Positions 11,486 to 23,500 are shown, counted from the first letter of the stretch. The stretch is 64,000 nt of DNA from Euborellia annulipes (GCA_023213315.1 JAKCPI010026472.1:1-64000), one strand, 5' to 3'. Numbers and translations are program-made. The notes: generated by a model not told the origin, from the sequence alone.

Positions 11486-14400
11486 TTAAACATTTTTCAG
11501 AAAATTAGCGTAATTTTTAATATATTTTTCAATGTTGGGGTTATAACGTATTTTTCTGTTAATCGTTGACACAATATGCTTGACTATTATGATAATAATA
11601 CTTTTTTTTATGGTGTTATCGAAATTATGCACTTTACAATTGCTTTTCAAAGATAAGTGAAATTTGCCATCTATTGCAGTATATATATCCCGGGCATCTA
11701 TTGTCTCAAAGAAAATATTAAAGATTTCATGCTTGGATATTTCTAACGCATTGATAAAATCCGGGGACGGGTAAAAAAGTTGCCCATCCTCCGCTTTTAT
11801 CAATGCGTGACCGTCAGTAATGGTGTTAGAAAGGAAATATTTCTTGCATTCCTGACAGTCAGTATTGATAAAAAGACGGTAAATGTATCCGGCTAGGTAG
11901 GCACTTGTTTGTGATGACATCGTAAAAAAAGTAACATCGGCAAAATCAAAAGAAGTGTCATATGAAAGCGGGGAAGAAGAAGTTGGCTTAAAAAGAGGAT
12001 CTAATACGGACATAAGTAGTTCAGTTCCATCCTTTTCACAATTTGTTAAGCGTGAACAAGGATCCATATTATTAAATAAACATGTCTTGTACGCTTCAAT
12101 AAATTGAGAGCAGGTTGGTTTAGAATTTTGTTCGCATAGTCCTCGAATTAAGCCGAAGAAATTTTCTAAAGGATCTTGGTTTAAAGTTCTTGTATACAAT
12201 TTTTTTAAACCAAGATCATTCACTGTTTTCCACAATGATTCAATATTGCGAATTGTTACAATAATATTTGAAAAAGATTGTGGAATAGGTGATGTAGAGC
12301 CATCACGTTTAACAAATTTTAATTTTTGCAGAAAACTTTTGGCCTCTGTCCAAAATTGTAAATGGATAGATTTGTTTGTAAGAGCTCTGCTATGGCTGTT
12401 ATCGTAGTAACTTTTTTTTTTTAATATGAGAAGTATTTAAAGAATCAAAAAGTTGATCCATGAATAAAAGAAAGTCCGCGGTGCTGTCGAAATTTTGTCT
12501 GTTTTCAACAGTACACTTAAACACCTTATCGGCATTCGCAAGAAAACGAATAGGTGCGGTACAGGCGCGACTAAATATTTCTATGGCCAATTTAACTTTC
12601 CTCTTTTGTTCCCCAACGGGATTCAAATGAGTACTCGTTAATTTGCGACAAACCTTTCTTTCGTAGGTTTTACCTTCTAAAGTGTAAAAAAAAGTATTTA
12701 AATCGTTCCAAGACGCGATTTTATCATCAAAGTGGATGTCTTTGGTCATAAAATTGTTACGTATACCTTTAATCAAATGAGGTACGTCAAAAAGATGATA
12801 AATTTTGTGACTCCCCACTTTGAAGATAAAATCCTCGGGCTGAAAGCCACTCTCTTTGCTTAATTGGGATATCGCAGCACGGTTTGATGAACGGTGATTA
12901 CAAACCGTGGCCAAGATGCGGAATTTCGTTTGTTCATGGACCGCGGTAACAACCTCTTTAATTAAGTGTTTTAAAACTAAAGATTTTGTTGCTGACCTTA
13001 TAAAATAGAAACAAATTGGTTGTTTCCAATTTTGATTTATTCCTCTTAACATAAATGTTAAGCAAAGGTCAGCAACATGTTTTGATTTTCCCCCACCAAC
13101 ATATTCAAATCCATCTATTGAATTTGCCCTCATATTGACGCTTATATTTGGTTGAAGAGACACTTCATCAAATATAAGCGTGCAATAACGGCCAGCGACT
13201 TTTTTTTTGGAAGACATCACAGACAAGTGCTCCATAACATTTTTATTGACACCCGGATTTATATCAATCTCAGAAAGCATTCTTTGTAGCGTCTTTGAGG
13301 AAGGAAAAGAAAATAATTTTTGAAGAATGGTGTAACATCTGGACGAGGTTTTGAAAATAGCTATAATCAACGCTTTTTCTTCCTGCGTCCAAAGATGTGT
13401 TTTATTTTTGACGCTGAAATATTTTATTTGAGATCCAATAAATGCCCTTGCAGTAGATGGCAAATTTCTCAAATCTTTCAGTTCTTTGTGGGCGAAGAAT
13501 TTTCTACAGGAGCGTTTTTTTATTAAAGATAAAAGTTCTGCTTGGTCCTTTTTGTTTTTCAGAGTCTTCTTAAGACGATCGCTCGAATCCCGGCAGTTTG
13601 CACGCCTTACACCAGAATATTTTTTTTCGTTACTTCTTAGATCTGAAACAAAAAAACAAAAGAAAATATTATTAAAGAAAGTTTTTTTTTTTACACATCT
13701 ATCTAAACATGCTAGCAATTATATATGGGTGATTCCTCAGAAAACGCATATTTTCAGTGCTGAAATTTTTAAATTTATACTTTTATTAAATAAATCAAAG
13801 AAAGGTAGTTCTGTTTAGTACTTGCCATCATAAGTAATAGAAAGGTAATGGTCAAGCTCATTAAGCACTATTTCTATTTTTTAAGCTAATAATAGTACAT
13901 GATGTTTTCTAGGAAAATAATTTTTCACATCTTCACCAATGAGGGTAGAAGCATGCAAAAAGGATATTTGGAAAGTAAAACAGCTGACTAAACAAGTACA
14001 CCAGGGACTATCACGATTTAAATGTTGTTAAATACTTTTATCTTGACCACAGACCTGATGACTTGAGGTTTACACTTTAACTTTACTTGGGAAATTTCTA
14101 AAAAAACTGGCAACACACCAACTAATAATCACAACAGATCAACTCTGTCTGAATCCAAGTTGGCTTCCCTTCTTCTCCAACAAGTACAGCTGGAGTCAAA
14201 CGAGAGACCTATAATATCAAGTGTGTCCACGGACATGATGTTGAATCCCGTGACACTATACCACTGGTTATAAAAGTGAATCAAATTATTTTTATTTATA
14301 TAATCACTTCATTATCTTATTTGTTTTTACTTAAATTATTTGAATTATAATTTGTTTCCTCAAATTTAATTAAATATAAATCAAGAATTCTAGTTCTTAA

Positions 14401-14952
14401 TCAAAATTTGAGGCTGTGACAGTCCACGGACATGACAAATCATAGTCTGTGGACACTTTTAATACTAGATTTCATGTTGAACTACTAAAGTTGATTACTT
14501 AGTTTTATTTATTGTTAATATTAGCTGTAGTTTTCAAAAATATACAACAATATAAGTAGTATTTAACAAAAAAAAAAGACCTGTGACTAGTTAATACACG
14601 TTTTCATAGGAATTACCCATTATATATAGGGGGGGGGGTGGGGTGGGGGGGGGTGGTTGTTGGTGGGGGGGGGTCGGGGGGTAATGTTGTGGGGTTGTGG
14701 GGTGGTTTTGGATTTTTATGGTTTTTGTGGGGGGTTTTTTCTGGAGGGTTTTGGATTCTTTTTAAAATTGTAATTTTGAAATAGATGTTTTTTTTAATTT
14801 TTGTTGGTGGTTTCTGGGGGTTTGTGTAGGGGGGTTGGAGTAATATGTGGATTTTTGTTTTTTTTTGGTGGTTGTATAATAAATATATTTTTTGTTGGTG
14901 TTTTTTGGTTTTGGGGTTTTTGGGTTTGGTGGGTGTGTGGTTTGGGGGGTTT

Positions 14953-14987
<35 letters not shown>

Positions 14988-17900
14988 GTACATTTTTTTT
15001 TTTTCGAGTATTCGTCGATTTTTGAGCTGACCAAACAATATGCGGAGGTCCCATCTTCAAATTAATTTTGATAGGTTTTTTTCTTTACCAAAGTAATTTG
15101 TAAAAAATCATCCACAGGCGTCAAAATCATAACATTGTAAGTAGACATTTTTTCAAAGCAAAAGGAATTATTCAAGCAGCCTAGTGAGAGCTCCGAGATC
15201 CGGAGTTGTTAAAAAAAAAAAAAACATTTAAGATTTTATCAGAGAATTAAATCCAAATAAGACAACACAAGGTTTTTTGTTTCAATAATTTATTTATTAA
15301 TATAAACACTTGAAACTTATTTCGACACAAGATGTGTCATCCTCAGAAGTGAATTAAATACTGAGAGATTGTACCGAGAGTATGTAATGTGTATGACACA
15401 TATGTCACATGTGTCATACACATTACATACTCTCGGTACAATCTCTTTTGTCGAAACAATTCGTATCAAGTGTTTATATTAAAAAATAAATTATTGAAAC
15501 AAAAAACCTTGTGTTGTCTTACTTGAAATTAATTATCTGATTAAAACATAATGTTTCAACTAGAGCCAACGGTTGCCAGTTTAAAATTAACTTTAGATTT
15601 TGACCAGGGCACTGGTTAAAACCGTCCAAAATTGGTTTAAACCACAATTTTTTTTTCTATTTTATGCTATTAATATTGATTCGTATAAACATAAGTATTA
15701 TTTTTTCTTATCTATATACTGTACGTAATACATAGTGAGAAAGTATTGCGATCATGTCACAAATTTAATGACGAGATTTTGATGGAAATACATTTTGAGA
15801 CCCTTAAGTCAAAAAAAAAATAGGTGCTTGATTATTGATTACATTTCAAGGATTTTTATGGGTTATCGGAAACTAAATATATCCCGATTCAAAAAATTCT
15901 GGTGAGATGCATACAACACAACTTTGAATTAGAGAATGTAAGAGAAAGTTGTCTTGTACGGCCAGAAACGGCAGATTTTATGTGTCTGAATATATTTTAG
16001 TTTCCAATTGTATTGTAAAACCCTTGAATTCAAATTTTTTTTTATTAATATTCCATTTAACTGCGGAATTTAATTAAAAAAAACTCTCACCCACTGTGGA
16101 ATTAAAATTAAATGGTCACTTGTAAAAATTGGATTAAAACCAGGACGGTTAAAACCAGTGGTTTTAACCAAACAACCCTGCCGAGATCCCAAGTACTTTC
16201 TAATATATTTTAATTTCACTTTATTTAATTGTGTATATCGCCAGAATATATAAAACAATACTTACTACTCTCCATAGCTTGTTGGCCAGATATTTCTACC
16301 TCCAATTCCATAGGCAGATCCTCTGCAACTAAAAAAGAAAAAAAAAATGTTATCAGAACAAAATGTATTTCGACAAAAAAATAGTTCAAGATTAGGTTTC
16401 AAAAATAAACTTAAAGGGGCCCTTACACGATCAATCATACTGTCAGTCTGACTGAATCAGTCCAACCGTCAGTATTTTCTTCATTCAAGTATAATTTTAC
16501 ACGTAGCATTCAGACTACCAGTCAGAATAAAGTTCTTTTTAGCTCATTCGACTGTGAGAAGCCACTAATTTTTCTTCTTAACTAAACTAACTTTGTTCCC
16601 TGCCACTAAGTAACAATAAAAAAACAAAAAGAAAACGGCCATCAGTCTTCAGTCTTGCCCATACACGTTCAGTCAAAACGCCAATCAGCTCAAATACTGT
16701 CAGTATGATTGATCGTGTAAGGGCCCCTTTACAAATTACTGTTGGCCCATCAATATCTGCGTCTTTAGGTTGTGCAGTAAATTTCTGATTATTTTGATCT
16801 ACCAAAAAATATACAGTATATTATTATTTTTATTGAAAAACAGATCAATTGATAATCTATATATCGTAGTAGAAGTCTAATATGCTGGGACAAATTGTTA
16901 CCAGAGTTATGGAGAAAATAAACCAGGGGTTGCTTTCCACATTAAAATAATTTATTTGGCAAATATTTCGCATTGCCTACCCAATCCATCCTCAGTGCAT
17001 CAAATTATACATATGTGGAGATAAAAATTGACATGAGAAGCCACTATACAATTAGAGAGGAGCTACTGAAGGAAAAATTATGTCTGTATGCATCTGATAC
17101 AATTGATAAAAATTCCTTTTACAAAAAGTTTTGTAGTCAAATAGGGAAATTGCTTTTGTAAAAGGAATTTTTACCTATTGTATCAGATGCATACAGATAT
17201 AATTTTTCCTTCAGTAGTTTGCCTCTCTAATTGTATAAAGGCTTCTCATGTCAATTTTTATCTCCACATATGTAAAATTTAATGCACTGAGGATGGATTG
17301 CGAAGGCAATGCGAAATATTTGCCAAATAAATTATTTTAATGTGGAAGCAACCGCTGATTTATTTTCTCCATAACTATGATAATCTATATCTTCATATAT
17401 ATATATATAAATTAAATGGAAAAATGTGTGTATATATGAATATGTTCTATAGAAATCCACAATTTTCATTGAATTCTATTTGAAATTAATACACATATAA
17501 TATGTGGACCTGGGGATTTCGTAGTAATAATTTGAATCTCGTAAATATTTTGGAAAATTGAGTCATTTCAAAAAACCGCTTAAGTCACGTTTTATTCCAA
17601 CATGCTTTTTTTTGTGTAAACTTCAACATTTGCAGTTGGCCAGCTAAGTATGTTATAAAATGGAATGTGAAGAGGATTTACAGCAAAAAAGCACGTTGGA
17701 AAAAATATGCCTTATGCGGTTTTGAAATGACCATTTCAATTATAATCAAATTTCAAATGGGAATACAAATCTATAATTTGGCTTGCAAATCTTTAGACCA
17801 AGCCTTATGCACTGAGACACAGGTTCTCAGGTACAAGAGAATTCAAGAAAGAAAATAATAATTTTAGAAAATTAATAATTAATTAAATTAATCAAACAAA

Positions 17901-18321
17901 TTATGACAAAAAACAGGGGCCACTAGAATGTGCCTTATGTATTTATGAAATTTCTCTAAATTATTGATTGTATAATTAAAAGTAAAAAATTATTGAATAC
18001 CAATACTTACATGTATATGTAGATGATTGTATTTTCGCCAAACCGCCATCATTAACTATAAAAAGAAAATTGGATAAGATTAAATTGATGATATCCGTTA
18101 ATTTACAAAGGAGTAAATATTTAAAACAATACTTACTACTCTCCATAGCTTGTTGGTCAGATATTTCCACCTCGTATTCCATCGGTAGGTCCTCTGCAAC
18201 TAAAAAAGAAAAAATGTTATCAGAACAAAATGAACTGTGACAAAAAAAAAAAAAAATTGGTTAAAGATTTGATTTCACAAATAAACTTACAAATGACTGA
18301 AGGCTCTCCGTTAAAATTCAT
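11486..18321 (-). CDS. P-element/THAP9-type transposase-like gene (frameshifted)
   Basis: Six-exon model, minus strand: 18321-18291, 18199-18137, 18055-18011, 16798-16733, 16328-16266, 13642-11486. All five junctions are phase 1, and the total is 808 codons if one base of an 11-T run at 12411-12421 is discounted; as given, the frame breaks there. The large exon shows the P-transposase order: WTQEEKALIIAIF, SSKTLQRML, LIFDEVSLQPN (first catalytic Asp), FMLRGINQNWKQP, LFDVPHLIKGIRNN, then QDPLENFFG (catalytic Glu). Where the family has a second catalytic Asp (VCDxG), this copy reads VCNHRSSN, so the D-D-E set is broken. No N-terminal THAP zinc finger is seen in the upstream exons. The five small exons are inferred from splice sites and phase only. 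Two of them (EDLPM.EVEIS..QQAMES) are duplicates of each other. A decaying or possibly domesticated gene. Confidence 0.75.
13719..14623. other. intron sequence, no recognisable element
   Basis: Lies within the long last intron of the transposase-like gene. It holds two related GTCCACGGACATGA blocks (about 14225 and 14421) but no exon. Confidence 0.45.
14624..14950. repeat. G/T-only low-complexity tract
   Basis: About 320 bases with almost no A or C, followed by an (AT)n run. The long Pro/Lys/Thr frame on the minus strand is a product of this composition. Could be a read-consensus artefact; otherwise a G-quadruplex-prone tract. Confidence 0.5.
15266..15530. repeat. palindromic element with hammerhead-like core
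   Basis: Arms carry AAGGTTTTTTGTTTCAATAA and its inverse, and a central ATGTCACATGTGTCAT palindrome. Left arm, minus strand (15320-15346): CTGAGGA, T, stem GACACA/TGTGTC with loop TCT, then GAAA, a textbook hammerhead core. The right arm has lost part of it. Confidence 0.65.
15320..15346 (-). ncRNA. hammerhead-ribozyme-like core (best stem II)
   Basis: CUGAGGA, a six-pair stem II with a three-base loop, and GAAA, with every invariant core base present. Stem III would have to form with sequence beyond AAGTTTC; not resolved by eye. Confidence 0.55.
15725..15980 (+). repeat. repeat A, diverged internal-deletion copy
   Basis: Keeps the GAGAAAGTATTG start, GACGAGATTTTGATGG and a decayed terminal hairpin; the middle is deleted. 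Confidence 0.5.
16414..16729. mobile_element. TA-flanked MITE inside a splice donor
   Basis: Inverted ends AAGGGGCCCTTACACGATCA, TA on both sides. The empty site survives in the duplicated copy of this segment at about 18285-18294 (AAACTTACAAAT), so the TA duplication can be read directly. On the minus strand the insertion falls after intron base +3, turning donor GTAAGT into GTAAAG. Confidence 0.75.
16909..17383. repeat. palindromic element, arms about 220 bp, two hammerhead-like cores
   Basis: Arms run from TTATGGAGAAAATAAACCAG and pair inverted to the right end; loop near 17133-17150. Each arm has CTGAGGA ... CGAAA: minus strand 16966-16995 and plus strand 17287-17316 (stem ATTGC/GCAAT with loop GAAG). 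Confidence 0.7.
17287..17316 (+). ncRNA. hammerhead-ribozyme-like core
   Basis: CTGAGGA, a perfect five-pair stem II with a GAAG tetraloop, then GCGAAA. Mirror copy on the minus strand at 16966-16995 has a weaker stem. Confidence 0.55.
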
Positions 18322-18648
18322 TATTATATATTAATATATATATATTGAGAAGGATGAATATATATATATATATATATATTACAAGTATATTGTTAGGTGG
18401 TGCAGAAAATTTCTGATTATTTTGAATAGCTAAAAAAAAAAATATATAGTATATTATAATTTTATTGAAAAACAGATTGCTAATATGCTAAAATTAAGTA
18501 AAAATACTATTCGAATAAAAAATATAAAACAAATTAATATTTTTTATAAATGCCAAACATGGAATCAAAGAATATCAAAATCAATTCTAATAATTATAAT
18601 ATATTACAAAATGACTAACAAAATAAATTATTGATGAAGTTGTCCATT

Positions 18649-18770
18649 TTTTCGTTATTTTGTTTGAAGTTATGGGAAGGATTAAAAAAATAATAATGAA
18701 TTTTTTGAAAATTATTTAATCTCTCTTCAAAAAATTCGTTATTATTTTAATCCTTTCCATAACTTCAAAA
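18649..18770. repeat. small palindrome
   Basis: Left GAAGTTATGGGAAGGATT and AATAATAACGAATTTTT-type blocks pair with their inverses on the right. AT-rich; no coding. Confidence 0.45.
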
Positions 18771-18965
18771 TAAATTATATTATTTTATTAGAAATGAAAT
18801 AAATCAAGCTAAAAACCAACCTGGTTTTGGATGTCTGATGAATTTTGTTCGTAGATGTTCGTGATTATCTATGGTAGATGTTGATCAGATGCTGTTCAAT
18901 TAACAAAGAAAGGTAAGAATTCAGGTAACAAACTGATTCAAATGTGCTCTGTGCTCAACACGTCC

Positions 18966-19013
18966 ACATGCGCATGCCCTGGTCCCACAGTAGATGGTCT
19001 GTGCGCATGCGCC
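18966..19013. promoter_or_regulatory. paired NRF1-type palindromic sites
   Basis: ACATGCGCATGCC (about 18966) and TGCGCATGCGCC (19002-19013) match the palindromic GCGCATGCGC site bound by NRF1/Ewg-type factors at housekeeping promoters. They lie about 650 bp upstream of the inferred transposase-gene start on the minus strand, in a locally CpG-rich patch. Promoter role is inference. Confidence 0.4.
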
Positions 19014-19258
19014 GACGATCCAAGCAGGCGACACTAGCAGCCTCTATTAATAGACAATGCAAATATTTTCATTCTGAACATAGGAACTATTATCTATAGG
19101 AAACCTCGAAGTTTAAAATATTTTTTTTTTTTTTTTTTTTTTTTAATAAGTCATTTCAGCTGCTGAGGCCATTAAATATATATATTACAAATATACATAG
19201 GTAAGAGAAAGTAAAAACACATATGACAACTCTATTTTCCCATAAGACTCTTTAAGAA

Positions 19259-19289
19259 CTGAAGATGGCGTAATAAATTTAGCCGAAAC
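19259..19289 (+). ncRNA. hammerhead-ribozyme-like core
   Basis: CTGAAGA, a short GGC/GCC stem, then GAAAC, followed by GTTTTGTTT. Lone copy, not inside an obvious palindrome. Confidence 0.45.
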
Positions 19290-19420
19290 GTTTTGTTTAA
19301 AAGGAGTCAGTTTTATTAAATAGAGGCTACCTATCTGGCTGCTGTCCTCCACATCACACTAATTGGACATCTCACAGCCAGATTCCATCAATTCTATAAT
19401 TTATTAAATACAATGTATCG

Positions 19421-19599
19421 ATGGCTTCCGGGGGCGTTCAACTGTCTTGTTTTTGGGAGCCCGATTTTCAGCACCGCTTGGCGTTGCTTAACAACAATGA
19501 TCTTGGTGGCTGTTGTTCATTCTTCTTGCCAGGCGATAACATTGCAAAATTTGACAATTTAATTATATCTCTCACCCTCGACTATTTTGAAATTAATAA
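19421..19599 (+). other. GC-richer open frame, origin unknown
   Basis: An ATG-initiated frame of about 60 codons with Cys, Trp and GG pairs and higher GC than its flank, cut by a hAT-like MITE at 19600. It could be an exon of an unrecognised gene or a transposon piece. No family motif seen. Confidence 0.2.
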
Positions 19600-19839
19600 C
19601 AGTGGCGGATCCAGAGGTGTTTCTCTGGCCGGGGGGTAATCTGGAGTGACTGGTCGCACAGCACACATTTTTTTCTTAATTTCGGTAATTTAAAGGCGCA
19701 TTTTGTACTTGTTTGCCAGAATATAAATACAAATCAAATTTTTAAGTATTAATTTTTAAAATTTTACATTAAAAATACATTTTTTTCAAATCTCAGGGGG
19801 GTAATTACCCCCCTTTACCCCCCCCTGTATCCACCTTTG
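19600..19839. mobile_element. hAT-like MITE B with perfect 8-bp TSD
   Basis: Left CAGTGGCGGATCCAGAGG, right end ...CCACCTTTG, G/C tracts just inside each end; ATTAATAA on both flanks (19592-19599 and 19840-19847). The interior carries TGGAGTGACTGGTCGCACAG, a half of the repeat A hairpin. Confidence 0.75.
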
Positions 19840-20522
19840 ATTAATAAACAAACAGATTGTAAGGAAAGGGTATCTTATACATATAAACCTTAAGTTACCC
19901 GAAAACAAGTATTTCCATTTTAAAAAAGGCTGCTCTTTTTGATTGACGATTTTCTTTCTCCCTTGAATATTTGCTCCCAGGGAGGTATGCCACATGAGAT
20001 TCTTTTTAGGAAAAATATAATTGGCCGAGAAAGTTCCGTTTTCTTTTCCTTGACAATTTTGGTTATTTTATTGACAAAGCTCAGAAGTCCTGGGTTTCAT
20101 TCACAGGACTAATTTTTTTTTTTTGTTATGAGTTTATAAGTATTTGAATCAAGCGGTTTTTGATGATCAAATTAATGCCAATCGGTTCATTTCCTTTACC
20201 CCTGTCTTCATCCCCTTCAAAATGTCCATTTCGTTTTCTTAAAAAGCAGACTAAAAAATGTACGTAATGACAGTTTCTCTATTAAAGAAAAATCACAACT
20301 TCCTAAAGTTGGCTATAACTTTATTCTTATTAATCATTGAGAAATCAAAGATATCCTGATTACCATATGATTCATATCATTTTATTTATCTAATCAATAC
20401 CAGAAAGATGATTAATAATCAAAAAAAAAATTTCTCAAGTGAGTTTGCTCTTTTAAGATTTTCTTAAAACCATTTCCTTTCAAGTATTCTATAGTAGGTC
20501 ACGGAACAAGAAAGTAACCAGA

Positions 20523-23500
20523 ATGCAACCCATTTATAATCCTGTAAGTAAATATAACTCATAATGAAATCTCTTTATAATTTTAAACAATACGTTTTTT
20601 TTCTAGGTAATTCCTTATAATGGATACATCGAAGGAGGATTCAACTCTGGACGAATGGTCCGGATACAGGGATCTATTAATTTCCCAACAGCTCGGTAAG
20701 AATTTTGGAATAGTAAATAAAAAAAAGCCTCTAATCATTTTTAAAATACTGCATTTTTAGTCTACTTTTTAGAAGCTGTAAGAAAATCATTTAAATATTC
20801 ATAAAACGCTATTTGTTATGTAATCTCTTTCTCATATTTTGTTTTTAATTGAACAAATAATTTTTCCAACCTTCTAAAACAAATTTTTACGTTCTTTTAA
20901 TTGTAGACTTGTGATTTTTGTAAAAATGTAACATACTAAGGTCGGACGCACACCGATTGAGCAAAAACACCTTTAGACAAAACGTTTTGTCCAAGAGCAA
21001 ATGACATCAATGACAACGCACATCGATTAAGCAAAATGTTTTGGCATTGAGCAAAATGTTTTGTCAATACACTCCAAAATTTTATAAATTAAGGGGGAAG
21101 GAGGGCGAGGCCCCCCGAAATTTTTCAAATATATAAATACAGGTAATTATTTTATGGAGTGGTAGTAGAGACGAAATACAATATAAAAATTCCATATAAC
21201 ATGTGTCCAATTTTTAATCAGTCCAGAGATACAGCTGTTGGTCATTTGGATACCAAATGGCTTAAATAAGAATGCCTGGACCCCAAATATATATATATTA
21301 ATTAATCAACGGTTATCGTCAAAATTCTTATACATTCTTACATACAATTCTTATAAATATATGATACCTGAGTTGCCGAAAAGACTGTGAGTGTGAAAAA
21401 AAGAGTGTTTAAAAAAAAAACTGACGTGATTTGGGCCAAATGTACAGTAAGTCCCACCCATGCGTTTTCTACTTGTGATTATTTCATTGTTTTTATAAAA
21501 GAAAATGAAAATTTTAATTAGAAATTTTCTAGATTTGAACCATGAAAGATTCCATTAAAAAAATGTATAATATTTCTTTAAAAACAATGAAATAATCACA
21601 AGTAGAAAACGCATGGGTGGGATTTAATATTGTCCCTCTCTGTACTGTACTGTATCGTTTAAACATGCCGCACGTATTTACACATACCTTATTGGTATAC
21701 TCAGCATGTGTAAATACGTGCGGCATGTTTAAATGATACAGTACAGTACACATGGCAAAACAAATCACATGTCAGTTGAAAATATTTAATGTCAACATCA
21801 AAACACAACTGTTGGCATTCGTTAAATTCTCATAGCAAACGGAGTAATACAAACAACTGTACCTCTAGACACATTAAAAATTGTCCAACATGTTATATGT
21901 AATTTTTTATTCTGTTTCGTCAATACTACCTCCCCCTAAAATATTTACCCTTCCTCCTGAAACAGGCATAAACTTAAAATTTGCTCAATGACAAAATATT
22001 TTCCTCATTGCCAACGCTCACCGATTAAGCAAAAACGCTCATTGACAAAACATTTTGCTTAATGATGTCGAATCATGCTGAATTGTTTTTTTGTTTTGCT
22101 TAATTGGTGTGAGTTGATCCATATTAAAAGCATTGGAAAAACTGTTTTAAGCACGATTTGTCAAAAATATTTTGTCATTGGGCATTTTTGCTCAATCGAT
22201 ATGCGTCCAGTCCTGATTATTTTTTACAACCTATTAAAAATTTTGTTTAAATGCCTTTTTATTATTTGTTTTATTTTTAACCGTTTGATTTTTATGGGTG
22301 GTAAATTGAAATGCTATTATTTAATTGTTTTTGACATCAGCTTGCATTTACTATTATTATTAGGTTGATTTTTTGCAAATGTTTCCAATTCTAAGTCTAT
22401 CTACACTCACTCTTATTTTTCTTATTTTAGTTTTGCAATAAACTTACAATGTGGACCAAATACAAATCCAAGAGATGATATTGCTCTTCATCTTTCAATT
22501 CGATGTGATGAAAATTGTATTGTGCGAAATTCATTATGCGCGCATCAATGGGGTCCTGAAGAAAGATTTGGCGGAATGCCAATAATATCATATCAACCTT
22601 TTGAAATTATTATTTTATGCGAGCCAACATTATACAAGGTAAATTTAAATTTCTTGTTTGTTCAATTAATATTTAAAAAAATTATTTTTAATTATAATAA
22701 CAGTATACTATAAATTTAAAGGGATGTAGTTTGTTTCTAATTTGCACTAAATTTTATTTTGATCCAGAGAGTGCTGAGGAAATCGTGATTCTCAATAAAT
22801 ATTGGTGGGAATTTTTTACCTTTCCCCGAATCTAATCTTGGTTCTTGTCTCCCTGGATGTGCGTAATCAAATTGATTAAGCTGTTAAAAAAGTCTATTTT
22901 GAATATAATGTAAAAAACGTGCATAATATAAGAACGTTGGATTGTCAAGATTTTTTCATTAATTGGCTTAGATAAAATAATTTAATTAATAATTAATTTT
23001 CTTTGAAAAACTTATCATATCATAATCATTTTCGTTATGACAATAGAAATATTCTTCAAGAATCAAGATTAGATCATATAAAATATAGAAAAACATTCTC
23101 TATCAAAATATTCTTAGTTAAAATATATATAAGATTTCTATATATTTGTATATACGTGTATATATATATAAGATTTGATAATCTGAGTTTATCTTCTATG
23201 CGATTTCTCTCTTATAATGCCACCTTATTTCCAAAAGAAATAATTTTACATCAATAACTTTATCCATATTTGAAAAATACCAAAATCCCGACTGATTTAA
23301 ACTAAAAGAATGTTTTGATACAAGGTGAGTGTGAAAGTGTCATAGTTTTTATAACATAATTTTTTTAATTCCAGATTGCAGTTAATGGCGCACATTTCGC
23401 CGATTTTCCTTCTAGAATTCCTCACCAGAGGGTAACAAATCTGGCTATTGATGGAAGTGTGACAATTTCTTTTATTAATTTCGAAGGATGCTATTCTACG

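Larger units (their letters stand above)
20938..22214. mobile_element. long-TIR element in galectin intron 2
   Basis: Ends AGGTCGGACGCACACCGATT and the inverse-related GATATGCGTCCAGTCCT, with several GAGCAAAATGTTTTG subrepeats inside both ends. Contains a SINE fragment, a Tc1-type MITE and a palindrome as later insertions. No transposase frame. Confidence 0.5.

Noticed and set aside
14613..15060. Long Pro/Lys/Thr-rich minus-strand frames
   Set aside because: They exist only because the plus strand is almost pure G and T; no coding signature or start context.
7699..17316. Reading CTGANGA/GAAA sites as chance matches
   Set aside because: A single one could be chance, but most have a pairing stem II exactly between the two core blocks and sit inside related palindromes; kept as a finding with activity unproven.
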